Below, piece by piece: positions 1-7,415 of a stretch of DNA of 18,851 nucleotides (positions are counted from its first letter, which is position 1; every line of letters begins with the position of its first letter). The notes beneath the pieces were generated by a model. That model did not search any database. It was not told where the DNA came from and saw only the letters and a list, made by a program, of their open reading frames with translations. This stretch comes from Falsiroseomonas sp035644895 (GTDB lineage: Bacteria; Pseudomonadota; Alphaproteobacteria; Acetobacterales; Acetobacteraceae), in NCBI GenBank assembly GCA_035644895.1, contig DASQNQ010000366.1:1-18851 (forward strand). Direction: 5' to 3'. The translations under genes were made by a program, and so were the position numbers.

Positions 1-46
1 CCCGGCGGCGGCGTGAGCCGCGCGCCCTCCTCCCCGCGCCCGCCCG

Positions 47-412
47 TCATCGCGCGGGCTGTCGGGCGAGGAAGGCGCGGAGCTGCGCGATCTCGGCCTC
101 CTGCGTGCGGATGACCTCCTCGGCGAGGCGCCGCATCTCCGGGTCGCGGCCGTGGCGGAGCTGGATGCGCGCCATGTCGATCGCGCCCTGGTGGTGCGGG
201 ATCATGGCGGCGGCGAAGTCCCGGTCCGCGTTGCCGGACCACCGGACATCCATGTCGCGGTGCATGCGCGTATTGGCCTCGCGGAACTCCCGCGTGCTGG
301 CGGGCTCGTTCGCCGCGGCGCGCGGGGCGCCGTGGCTGCCGTGGCCCTGCTGGGCGAGGGCCGGGGTGCCGAGGGCGAGGGCGAGGGCGGCGGCGAGGGC
401 GAGACGGGTCAT
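47..412 (-). CDS. Secreted DUF305 family protein
   Basis: A 121-residue protein with a signal peptide at residues 1-20 (hydrophobic Ala/Leu core, cleavage after ALA before QQ) and one DUF305 domain filling the rest. The family hallmark MIPHHQGAIDMA is at about residues 70-81, preceded by MHRDMD at 50-55. Met and His cluster here (M50, H51, M54, M70, H73, H74, M80). DUF305 proteins are ferritin-like helical proteins often found near copper-handling genes; a metal role here is inference, since no copper gene is in the window. The start was chosen because AGGAGG lies 8 nt upstream (421-426) and a clean signal peptide follows. The gene sits 67 bp downstream of cysS, with a hairpin between them, so it may be its own transcription unit. 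Biochemical function is unknown. Confidence 0.9.
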   Translation of the reverse strand: MTRLALAAALALALGTPALAQQGHGSHGAPRAAANEPASTREFREANTRMHRDMDVRWSGNADRDFAAAMIPHHQGAIDMARIQLRHGRDPEMRRLAEEVIRTQEAEIAQLRAFLARQPAR

Positions 413-420
413 GGCAGGTT

Positions 421-426
421 CCTCCT
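421..426 (-). promoter_or_regulatory. Strong Shine-Dalgarno of the DUF305 gene
   Basis: AGGAGG on the minus strand lies 8 nt before the ATG at 412. It decides the start against longer in-frame upstream readings that would run into cysS. Confidence 0.75.
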
Positions 427-451
427 GGCGTGGGCCGCGCCTGAAATGGAA

Positions 452-470
452 CCTTCCCACCAGGGGAAGG
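452..470 (-). terminator. Hairpin after cysS, possible weak intrinsic terminator
   Basis: A 7-bp stem (CCTTCCC at 452-458 with GGGAAGG at 464-470) with a 5-nt loop begins 9 bp beyond the cysS stop codon in the minus direction. It is followed by a T-containing but not pure T run (TTCCATTT). Position and shape fit a terminator separating cysS from the DUF305 gene; the weak T-tract lowers confidence. Confidence 0.4.
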
Positions 471-479
471 CAAGGGCCG

Positions 480-1886
480 TCAGGCACGTCGCCAAGTGGT
501 GCCCTTCGGGCCGTCCTCCAGCAGGATGCCCTGGGCCGCGAGTTCAGCCCGGATGCGGTCCGCCTCGGCCCAGTCGCGCGCCTTGCGGGCGGCGAGGCGG
601 GCGGCGATGGCAGCCTCCACCGCCGCCTCGTCCAAACCGCCGGCATCGCCGCGGAACCACTCCGCCGGGCTGCGCCCTAGCAGGCCGAGCATCTCGCCGC
701 AGCGCAGGATGCGCGCCTTGATCTGGCCGAGTTCCTCCAGCCCCGTCGCATCCGCCTCCAGCGCCTCGTTCGCGCGGGAAACAAGGTAGTGCAGAGTGGT
801 GAGCGCGAGCGGCGTGTTCAGGTCGTCCGCCAGCGCCTCTTCGAAGGGCGGGCGCTCGGCGGGGTGGGGCGTTTCGGCATCGCCGGCCTCGACATCCGAG
901 AGCTTTTCGAGCGCGCGATAGAAGCGGTCCAGCTCCCGCCGCGCCTCCTCCATGCCCCTCTCCGTGTAGTCGATTGGCGCGCGGTAGTGTGTCTTGAGTA
1001 GGAGCAGCCGGAAGTCTTCACCCCGTCGCGCATCGCCCTTGAGGATGTCGCGAACTGTCAAAAAATTGCCGAGCGACTTCGACATCTTCTCGCCGTCCAC
1101 CAGCAACATGCCGTTGTGCATCCAGTACCGCGCGAAGCGGCTGCCCGGCAGGGCGCAGACGCTCTGCGCCACCTCGTTCTCGTGGTGCGGGAACATCAGG
1201 TCCGCGCCGCCGCCATGGATGTCGAACTCCGGCCCGAGGTGCTTCCAGGACATGGCGGAGCACTCGATGTGCCAGCCGGGTCGTCCACGGCCCCACGGGC
1301 TGTCCCAGCCCGGCACGTCGGGGGCGGAGGGCTTCCACAGCACGAAGTCGCCCGGGTCGCGCTTGTAGGGCGCGACCTCGACCCGGGCGCCCGCGATCAT
1401 CTCGTCGCGGGAGCGGCCGGAGAGCGCGCCGTACCGGTCGAAGGAGGCGACGGCGAACAGCACATGCCCCTCGGCGGCGTAGGCATGGCCACGCTCGACC
1501 AGGCGCTCGATCAGCGCGATCATCTCCGGGATCGAGCCGGTGGCCCGCGGCTCCACGTCCGGCGGCAGGTTGCCGAGCGAGGCCATGTCGCGGTGGTAGT
1601 CGGCCGTGGTGCGCGCGGTGAGCTGGTCGATGCCCTCCCCGCTGCTCGCGGCGCGTTCGATGATCTTGTCCTCGACGTCCGTGATGTTCCGCGCGTAGGT
1701 CACGCGCGGGTAGACGCTGCGCAGGAGCCGCGCGAGCACGTCGAACACCACGACGGGCCGCGCGTTGCCGAGATGCGCGAGGTCATAGACCGTCGGCCCG
1801 CAGACATAGACCCGCACATGATCCGGGTCGAGCGGCACGAAGCGTTCCTTGCCCCGTGCGGCGCTGTTGTGGAGGTGTATGTCCAT
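480..1886 (-). CDS. cysS: Cysteine--tRNA ligase
   Basis: Class I aminoacyl-tRNA synthetase that charges tRNA-Cys with cysteine in the cytoplasm. With the ATG at 1886 the protein is 468 residues, normal for the family. Seen: YVCGPTVYD near residue 27, the HIGH-type motif HLGN at 38-41, WHIECS at 205-210, FPHHENE at 232-238 and KMSKS at 267-271. The four zinc ligands known from the E. coli enzyme correspond to C29, C209, H234 and E238. A GTG at 1892 in the same frame would add two residues and would overlap the gltX stop (GTGA); neither start has a clear Shine-Dalgarno, so translation probably depends on ribosomes finishing gltX. It forms a two-gene synthetase unit with gltX. Confidence 0.97.
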   Translation of the reverse strand: MDIHLHNSAARGKERFVPLDPDHVRVYVCGPTVYDLAHLGNARPVVVFDVLARLLRSVYPRVTYARNITDVEDKIIERAASSGEGIDQLTARTTADYHRDMASLGNLPPDVEPRATGSIPEMIALIERLVERGHAYAAEGHVLFAVASFDRYGALSGRSRDEMIAGARVEVAPYKRDPGDFVLWKPSAPDVPGWDSPWGRGRPGWHIECSAMSWKHLGPEFDIHGGGADLMFPHHENEVAQSVCALPGSRFARYWMHNGMLLVDGEKMSKSLGNFLTVRDILKGDARRGEDFRLLLLKTHYRAPIDYTERGMEEARRELDRFYRALEKLSDVEAGDAETPHPAERPPFEEALADDLNTPLALTTLHYLVSRANEALEADATGLEELGQIKARILRCGEMLGLLGRSPAEWFRGDAGGLDEAAVEAAIAARLAARKARDWAEADRIRAELAAQGILLEDGPKGTTWRRA

Positions 1887-1888
1887 GG

Positions 1889-3226
1889 TCACGCGACGCC
1901 TGCGGCGGAGAGCAGGCGGCTGCGCGCCCTCTCACGGCCGATAAAGGGAAAAAAATGCCGGAGGTCCGGCCCCTGGTCCTCGCCCGTCAGGGCGCGGCGC
2001 AGCGGCAGGTACAGCGCGCGGCCCTTGCGGCCGCTGCTGGCGGAGAGCGCCGATGTCCAGGCCGGCCAGGTGGCCTCATCCCAGGGCTCCTCGGGCAGGG
2101 TGTCGGCCGCGGCGCGCAGAAGCTCCGCATCGGCCGCCTCGCCTGCCGGGATGATGTCACCAGTCGCGACGTCGAGCCAGTCCCTTGTCTCCCGCAGCAG
2201 GTCGATGTTGCCGCGCACCACGTTCCAGAACGCCTCGGTCATCCCGTCCGGCAGCCTGTCCCGCACCGCCTCGAACGGCATGGTGTGCAGCGCCCGGCGG
2301 TTGAGCGCGAGGAGCTGCCCCATGTCGAACCGCGCATGGGAGTGCGAGACGCGCGAGAGCTCCCACCCCGCGGCGAGGTCCGCCGGCATGCCCGGCACCG
2401 GGTCGGCCGAGGTGCCGAGGGCGGCGAGGTAGCCGACCAGCGCCGACGGCTCCACCCCGTCCCGCCGCAGCTGCCGCAGCCCGACCGAGCCGGTGCGCTT
2501 CGACAGCGGCCCGCCATCGCCATCGGTCAGCAGCGGCAGGTGGGCGAAGCGGACCAGGTTCGGGCGCCCGCCCAGCGCCTCCCAGATGTCGAGTTGGATG
2601 CCCGTGTTCGTCACGTGGTCCTCGCCGCGGACGATGTCGGTGATCCCCGCCTCCAGGTCGTCCACGACCGAGGTGAAGGTGTAGAGGAACGACCCGTCCG
2701 CCCGGATCAGCACCGGGTCGGACAGGGAGGGCAGCTTCACGTTGCGCGGGCCGAGCACCCCGTCCTGCCAGGCGACACTCCGGCCGGAGAGCAGGAAGCG
2801 CCAGTGCGGCTGCTTGCCGTTGGCCTCGGCGCGGGCGAGCTGCTCGGGCGTCATCTTCAAGGCGGCACGGTCGTAGATGGGCGGACGGCGCTGGCGGATG
2901 CGCTGCTCCCGCTTGAAGGACAGCTCCTCCTCCGTCTCCAGGCAGGGGTAGAGCCGCCCGGCCGCCTTCAGCCGCGCGGCCGCGGCCGCGTAGCGGTCCA
3001 GCCGGTCGGACTGGCGGAACATCCCGCTCCACTCCAGGCCGAGCCAGCGCAGGTCCTCCTCGATTGCCTGGGCGAACTCGGGCTTCGAGCGCTCCGTGTC
3101 CGTGTCGTCCAGGCGCAGCAGGAACTCCCCCCCGTGCCGGCGGGCGAGCAGCCAGTTGGCCAGCGCGATGCGGGCATTGCCCACATGCAGCAGCCCGGTC
3201 GGGGACGGCGCGAAACGCAGCTTCAT
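1889..3226 (-). CDS. gltX: Glutamate--tRNA ligase
   Basis: Class I synthetase that charges tRNA-Glu (and in some alphaproteobacteria tRNA-Gln, for later amidation). The protein is 445 residues, starting MKLRFAPSPTG, with the HIGH-type motif HVGN at 14-17 and the KMSKS-type motif LSKRT at about 241-245. RFAPSPTG, the LRLDDTD segment and GEDHV at 201-205 are typical of the family. The longer open frame up to 3562 has no synthetase-like sequence before this Met, so the start is placed at 3226. No good Shine-Dalgarno is visible. Alphaproteobacteria often carry two GltX paralogues with different tRNA specificity; the sequence alone does not show which type this is. Its stop codon is two bases from the cysS ATG. 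Confidence 0.96.
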   Translation of the reverse strand: MKLRFAPSPTGLLHVGNARIALANWLLARRHGGEFLLRLDDTDTERSKPEFAQAIEEDLRWLGLEWSGMFRQSDRLDRYAAAAARLKAAGRLYPCLETEEELSFKREQRIRQRRPPIYDRAALKMTPEQLARAEANGKQPHWRFLLSGRSVAWQDGVLGPRNVKLPSLSDPVLIRADGSFLYTFTSVVDDLEAGITDIVRGEDHVTNTGIQLDIWEALGGRPNLVRFAHLPLLTDGDGGPLSKRTGSVGLRQLRRDGVEPSALVGYLAALGTSADPVPGMPADLAAGWELSRVSHSHARFDMGQLLALNRRALHTMPFEAVRDRLPDGMTEAFWNVVRGNIDLLRETRDWLDVATGDIIPAGEAADAELLRAAADTLPEEPWDEATWPAWTSALSASSGRKGRALYLPLRRALTGEDQGPDLRHFFPFIGRERARSRLLSAAGVA

Positions 3227-3432
3227 GGAGGGCAAACAACCCAGAACCGCCCCGGATGCAAGGGCGCTGCCCGGAAGGTGAGCCCTGGGCGGTCTTGCCT
3301 TCCCCGGCAACTTGAGGTGGCATTTCGCCGTTCCGCCGGGGACGGGCGCCGACCGCGCGCCGGGCTTTGGCACATGTTGATACGAAATAACAACAGGCCG
3401 CGCAGCCCGCGAGGGCGCAGCGTGCCCAGCAG
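3227..3432. promoter_or_regulatory. Divergent intergenic region between gltX and the Bug receptor
   Basis: This is the longest gene-free stretch in the window (206 bp). Most of it is GC-rich and featureless. Positions 3366-3395 form a distinctly AT-rich island. Inside it is an imperfect inverted repeat (3376-3393, outer arms TGTT and AACA), about 40 bp before the receptor gene. It should hold the promoters of both genes, but I cannot assign clear -35/-10 pairs. Confidence 0.45.
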
Positions 3433-4422
3433 ATGGGAAACGTCCGGATGCCGACCCGCCGCCAAGCCCTGTCCCTTGCCCTGGGAGCGGGCCTCGCCCC
3501 CTCCCTCGCCCGTGCACAGCCGGCGTGGCGGCCCGACCGCCCCATCCGCCTGATCGTTCCATTCGCCCCCGGCGGGTCCAACGACATCGTAGGGCGCATC
3601 CTGGCCGAGACGGTGGGCCAGATGCTCGGCCAGTCGATGGTGGTCGAGAACCGCGCCGGCGCCGGCAGCGTGATCGGTGCCGAGCACGTCGCCCGCGCCG
3701 CGCCCGACGGCCACACGGTGCTGATCAACAGCTCCCACTCCACCGTGCCGGCGATCGTCGCCCGCGTGCCCTACAACACGGTCACGGACTTCGCGGGCGT
3801 CGCCGTGGCGGGCTTCTCGCCCCATGTCCTGGTCGTCACGCCGCAGCTGCCCGTGCGGACGGCGCCCGAGCTTCTCGCGCTGCTGCGCTCCCAGCCCGAC
3901 CGCCACAACCTGGCCACCGCCGGCATCGGCAGCGGCGTGCACGTGGCGGCCGAGCTGTTCCGCTCCGTGACCCAGACCCGGGCGGAGCTGGTCCATTACC
4001 GCGGCGGCGGACCGAGCATCGCGGCGCTGGTCGCAGGCGAGTCGCAGTTCGGCACGCCGACCATGGCCTCCTCGCTCGGCCAGGTCCGCGGCGGCGGCGT
4101 GCGGGCGCTGGCGGTGCTGGCCGAGAACCGCAGCCCCGCCCTGCCCGACGTGCCGAGCGCGCCGGAGGCCGGGCTGCCGGGCGTGATCCACGAGGAGTTC
4201 TTCCCCATCCTCGCCCCGGCCGCGACCCCCGCCCACGTGCTCGCCTCGCTCGGCACGGCGTTCCGGGCCGCGATCCAGCAGAATGCCACGAAGCTCAACG
4301 AGATGGCCGGCGTGACGCCGCGCGCGGGCTTCGACACCTCGCAGCAGGTGATGCGGCTCGTGGCCGAGCAGGTCGAGAGCTACACCCGCATCCTGCGCGC
4401 CGCTGGCGTCCGGCCCGAGTAG
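3433..4422 (+). CDS. Orphan Bug-type periplasmic binding protein (TctC-like)
   Basis: A 329-residue extracytoplasmic solute receptor of the tripartite tricarboxylate transporter family. Seen: an N-terminal export signal with TRRQAL at residues 8-13, a hydrophobic stretch and a cleavage site near ARAQ (residues 26-29). The twin arginines hint at Tat export but the motif is incomplete. The Bug signature PFAPGGSNDIVGR is at about residues 43-55, followed by the usual conserved VVENRAGAGS segment. These receptors usually bind carboxylates; the substrate is unknown here. No TctA/TctB membrane partners are in the window, so it is an orphan receptor, a common pattern in Bordetella- and Roseomonas-like genomes. 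A second start at 3448 (MPTRRQ) is equally plausible; neither has a strong Shine-Dalgarno. Confidence 0.93.
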   Translation: MGNVRMPTRRQALSLALGAGLAPSLARAQPAWRPDRPIRLIVPFAPGGSNDIVGRILAETVGQMLGQSMVVENRAGAGSVIGAEHVARAAPDGHTVLINSSHSTVPAIVARVPYNTVTDFAGVAVAGFSPHVLVVTPQLPVRTAPELLALLRSQPDRHNLATAGIGSGVHVAAELFRSVTQTRAELVHYRGGGPSIAALVAGESQFGTPTMASSLGQVRGGGVRALAVLAENRSPALPDVPSAPEAGLPGVIHEEFFPILAPAATPAHVLASLGTAFRAAIQQNATKLNEMAGVTPRAGFDTSQQVMRLVAEQVESYTRILRAAGVRPE

Positions 4423-4430
4423 CCGGCGCC

Positions 4431-4817
4431 TCAGTCCTCCTCCTCGTCCTCCGCCTCGTCCCGGCGGGGGTCGAGGATCCGCCAGTTGCGCTCCTCCGCG
4501 CTCTCGGGCCGGCGGGCGATGAAGTCGTGGATCTCGGCCGGGCTGCGCCAGGCCTGGTCGCCGGCGCCAACCACCTCCGCGTCCTCGCCATAGGCGAACC
4601 AGGCCGACAGCACCTCCTGCGGCGCCATGCCGGCGGTGCGGCAGCGCTCCACGCTGTCGCGCACGTAGCGGCGGGCGAAGGCGTTCGCGTGCTCGATCGT
4701 CTGGAAGCCGCGGATCGTCTCCACCGGCTCCGACCCGTTGCCGCCCGAGAGGTCCATGATGCGGACGGCGTAGCCGCCCTGATGGCCGAACAGGCCGCCG
4801 TCGAAGGTCGCGCTCAT
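4431..4817 (-). CDS. Small acidic hypothetical protein coupled to nadE
   Basis: A 128-residue protein that I do not recognise. It has no signal peptide or membrane segment, so it is probably cytoplasmic. The body is mixed alpha/beta-looking, with an aromatic-rich centre (SAWFAYGEDAEVV at about residues 71-83), a proline-containing RSPAEIHDFIARRP stretch at about 91-104, and a strongly acidic tail (EAEDEEED, 121-128). The start is chosen because its ATG overlaps the TGA of nadE by four bases (ATGA, 4814-4817), a standard translational-coupling arrangement. It is last in the five-gene unit and ends 8 bp from the convergent Bug receptor gene. Codon use matches its neighbours, so it is likely a real protein. 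A link to NAD synthesis is inference from position only. Confidence 0.8.
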   Translation of the reverse strand: MSATFDGGLFGHQGGYAVRIMDLSGGNGSEPVETIRGFQTIEHANAFARRYVRDSVERCRTAGMAPQEVLSAWFAYGEDAEVVGAGDQAWRSPAEIHDFIARRPESAEERNWRILDPRRDEAEDEEED

Positions 4818-6478
4818 TGCACCAGTGCCGTGAAGCCGTTGGTGAGCGGGTAACGCCGGTCGCGGCCGAAGGCGCGGGGCGTGATCTTCACGCCCGGCGG
4901 GGCCTGCCGGCGCTTGTACTCGGCGCGATCGAGCATGCGCCACACGCGCAGCACCGTCGCGCGGTCGTGGCCGCGGGCGACCAGATCGTCGACGCCACGC
5001 TCCTCCTCCACGATGCCGGCCAGGATCGCGTCCAGCACCTCATACGGGGGCAGCGTGTCCTGGTCGCGCTGGTCGGGCTTGAGCTCGGCCGAGGGGGGCT
5101 TGGTGATCACCCGCTCCGGCATCACGGCGCCCTCTGGGCCGAGCGCGCCCGGCGGGCGCTGCGCGTTGCGCCAGCGGCAGAGCTCGAAGACCGTCGTCTT
5201 CCAGACGTCCTTCAGGACGGAGTAGCCGCCGCACATGTCGCCATACAGCGTGGCGTACCCCGTGCTCATCTCGCTCTTGTTGCCGGTGGTCAGCAGCATG
5301 GCGCCGAACTTGTTGGAGAGCGCCATCAGCGTCACGCCCCGGATGCGCGACTGCAGGTTCTCCTCCGTGATGTCGGGCGGGCGGTTGCCGAAGATGGGCG
5401 CGAGCATTACCGTGAAGGCCTCCATCGCCGGGCCGATCGGCACCGTGTCGTAGCGGATGGAGAGCATGCGCGCGCAGGCCTCCGCATCCTCCAGGCTCTC
5501 GCTGCTCGTGTACGGGGAGGGCATCATCACCGCGTGCACCCGGTCGGCGCCGAGCGCATCCACGGCGACGGCGGCCGAGATGGCGCTGTCGATCCCGCCC
5601 GAGAGGCCGAGGACGACGCCGGGAAAGCGGTTCTTGTCCACGTAGTCGCGGAGCCCCAGCATCATGGCGCGGTAGACCTGTTCGAGCCGCGGGACGGGCG
5701 CCGCGGGCGGCTGCGGCGCGCAGGCCCAGCCCCGCGGACCGCGCGTCCACTCCGTGACCTGCACCACCTCCTCGAACATCGGCATCTGCACCGCGAGCGA
5801 GCGGTCGGCGTTCAGCACGAAGCTCGCGCCCTCGAACACCAGCTCGTCCTGGCCGCAGACCTGGTTGAGGAACACGAAGGGCAGCCCCGTCTCCACGACG
5901 CGGGAGACGGCGAGGTCCACGCGCAGGTTCTGCTTGCCCGCTTCGAAGGGGGAGCCGTTGATGGAGATCAGGATCTCGGCCCCGCTCTCCATCAGCGTCT
6001 CCGACACCCCGGGGAACCACCAGTCCTCGCACACCATGAGGCCGAGGCGAACGCCGCGGAACGCCACGGGCCCGGGCGCCGGCCCGGCGGTGAAGACGCG
6101 CTTGTCGTCGAAGACGCCGTAGTTCGGCAGCTCGTGCTTCGCGCGGCGGGCGACGATCTTTCCGCCATCCAGCAGGAACAGCGCGTTGTGCAGCCGCCCG
6201 CCCTCCACCCAGGGCCCTCCGACCACCACGCCGGGGCCGCCATCCGCCGTCTCGGCGGCGAGCTGCGCGATGCGTGCGTCACAGGCCGCGATGAAGGCGG
6301 GCTTCAGGACCAGGTCCTCCGGCGGGTAGCCGGCGATGGAGAACTCGGGCGTCACCAGCAGGTCGGCGCCCGCCGCCGCGGCCTCGGCCCGGGCACCGCG
6401 GATGCGGTCCGCGTTCGCGTCCAGCGCCCCCTCATGCGGGTTGATCTGCGCGAGCGCGATGCGGAGGCGGTCTGTCAT
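4814..6478 (-). CDS. nadE: Glutamine-dependent NAD(+) synthetase
   Basis: Converts deamido-NAD to NAD using ATP and ammonia released from glutamine, the last step of NAD biosynthesis. The 554-residue protein has both expected modules. The N-terminal nitrilase-type glutaminase carries the Glu/Lys/Cys triad at E45 (TPEFSIAGYPP), K114 (KHELPNYGVFD) and C150 (MVCEDWW). The C-terminal synthetase carries the ATP-pyrophosphatase loop SGGIDSA at 293-299 and the TGNKSE motif further on. Length fits the shorter bacterial glutamine-dependent form. The stop overlaps the next gene by 4 bp; upstream, the transporter gene ends 31 bp away. No Shine-Dalgarno precedes the ATG, and a promoter-like pair is positioned so that transcription could begin at or near the ATG. 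Confidence 0.97.
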   Translation of the reverse strand: MTDRLRIALAQINPHEGALDANADRIRGARAEAAAAGADLLVTPEFSIAGYPPEDLVLKPAFIAACDARIAQLAAETADGGPGVVVGGPWVEGGRLHNALFLLDGGKIVARRAKHELPNYGVFDDKRVFTAGPAPGPVAFRGVRLGLMVCEDWWFPGVSETLMESGAEILISINGSPFEAGKQNLRVDLAVSRVVETGLPFVFLNQVCGQDELVFEGASFVLNADRSLAVQMPMFEEVVQVTEWTRGPRGWACAPQPPAAPVPRLEQVYRAMMLGLRDYVDKNRFPGVVLGLSGGIDSAISAAVAVDALGADRVHAVMMPSPYTSSESLEDAEACARMLSIRYDTVPIGPAMEAFTVMLAPIFGNRPPDITEENLQSRIRGVTLMALSNKFGAMLLTTGNKSEMSTGYATLYGDMCGGYSVLKDVWKTTVFELCRWRNAQRPPGALGPEGAVMPERVITKPPSAELKPDQRDQDTLPPYEVLDAILAGIVEEERGVDDLVARGHDRATVLRVWRMLDRAEYKRRQAPPGVKITPRAFGRDRRYPLTNGFTALVQ

Positions 6479-6484
6479 TGCGGG

Positions 6485-6513
6485 AAGCTAGGAGCGGGCC
6501 ACCGCCCGGTCAA
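6485..6513 (-). promoter_or_regulatory. Candidate internal promoter for nadE, possibly leaderless
   Basis: On the minus strand TTGACC (6513-6508) and TAGCTT (6490-6485) are separated by 17 nt. The transporter stop codon lies within the -35-like box. A start seven bases past the -10 falls on the A of the nadE ATG (6478), which matches the absence of a Shine-Dalgarno. The -10 is weak (3 of 6 consensus bases), so this is a candidate only. Confidence 0.35.
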
Positions 6514-7415
6514 CGCGAAGCCGCAGCCGACCCGGGCAGGCGCAGCCGCGCGACGCCGAGCACCATGCCCGCGGAGACGAGCGCCACCCCGAGCAGCCCG
6601 GCCGGGCCGAGCGCCTCCCCCAGCAGCGGCCAGGCGGCCAGCGCCGCCATCGCCGGAACCAGGGAGGTGATGGTCGTGGTCGCCGGCGCGCCCAGGGCGT
6701 TCACGGCGCGCGTGAACAGGAAGCCCGCGACCACGGTCGCGAAGACGCCCTGGTAGACCATCTGGAACGCGACCGGCCCCGCCCCTACCGACCCGATGTT
6801 CGAAGGCAGGAACAGCCACCAGACCGGCAGGTAGATGGGCGCGGCCCACAGCCCGACCGCGAGCGTCGCCTGGATGGCCGCGACTCCCCACTGGCGCACG
6901 AGCAGCGTGTAGATGGCCCAGCAGGTCGAGCCTGCCAGGAACAGCAGGTCGCCCCGCCAGGCGCCGGGATGGCTGCCGAAGGTGTCGGAGGCGAGCAGCC
7001 CGATGCCGGCCGCGACGACGCCGAGCGAGACCAGCCGCTGCCGCGTCCAGGCCTCGCCCAGCAACAGGGCGGCCAGGCCAGCCGTCAGGAAGGGCAGCAT
7101 GCCCGGCAGCATCACCCCGCCATGGGCGGCCGGCGCGAAGCCGAAGCCGTGGTAGGCGAAGATCGGGAAGCCGAAGGCCGCGGTGGCCAGGATCGCCAGC
7201 AGCCGCAAAGGTGGCAGCCGCGGCAGGCCGAAGACGGCCACCAGCGGCAGCGTCGCCAGGAAGGCGCCGGCATAGCGCAGCGCGGCGACATCCCAGGCGG
7301 TGAAGTCCTGCTTCGCCGAGAGCCGCGAGACGAGCAGGAAGCCCGACCAGACGAACAGCACGGCAAAGGCGCAGAGCAGGCCGATGCGGCGTTCCCGCGC
7401 GGCGGCGTCGGCCAT
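6510..7415 (-). CDS. EamA/DMT-family inner-membrane transporter
   Basis: A 301-residue drug/metabolite transporter superfamily protein of the usual size, with about ten hydrophobic helices in two EamA halves. Each half ends in the recurring Leu-Gly-Glu pattern (LLLGEAWT at about 118-125 and LLGEALG at about 264-270). Charged residues cluster at the N-terminus (ARERR) and in short loops, as expected for an inner-membrane protein. Substrate cannot be read from the sequence; DMT members export or import many small metabolites. Its ATG shares one base with the TGA of the nicotinate phosphoribosyltransferase gene (TGATG at 7413-7417), so the two are probably translated together. Because it lies between two NAD-pathway genes, a pyridine compound is a reasonable candidate substrate, but this is inference. 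Confidence 0.93.
   Translation of the reverse strand: MADAAARERRIGLLCAFAVLFVWSGFLLVSRLSAKQDFTAWDVAALRYAGAFLATLPLVAVFGLPRLPPLRLLAILATAAFGFPIFAYHGFGFAPAAHGGVMLPGMLPFLTAGLAALLLGEAWTRQRLVSLGVVAAGIGLLASDTFGSHPGAWRGDLLFLAGSTCWAIYTLLVRQWGVAAIQATLAVGLWAAPIYLPVWWLFLPSNIGSVGAGPVAFQMVYQGVFATVVAGFLFTRAVNALGAPATTTITSLVPAMAALAAWPLLGEALGPAGLLGVALVSAGMVLGVARLRLPGSAAASR

Noticed and set aside
1..46. A coding end or regulatory site at the left edge
   Set aside because: The 46 bases are GC-rich without a recognisable motif, and too little sequence is available to judge.
3233..3261. TTGCAT-17 nt-TGTTTG as a leaderless promoter for gltX
   Set aside because: The spacing is right and gltX lacks a Shine-Dalgarno, but the -10 matches only 2 of 6 bases, so it is not distinguishable from chance.
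3366..3384. Sigma-54-like -24 element (TTGGCAC) before the Bug receptor gene
   Set aside because: The required GC of the -12 element is not at the right distance; the bases there read TGATA. Only half of the consensus is met.
1856..3553. A 565-codon plus-strand open frame antisense to gltX
   Set aside because: gltX has all its synthetase motifs on the minus strand. The plus translation is low-complexity and shows no domain.
4817..6670. A 617-codon plus-strand open frame antisense to nadE
   Set aside because: It is the complement of nadE and rich in His/Arg/Ala, as expected from antisense reading of GC-rich codons.
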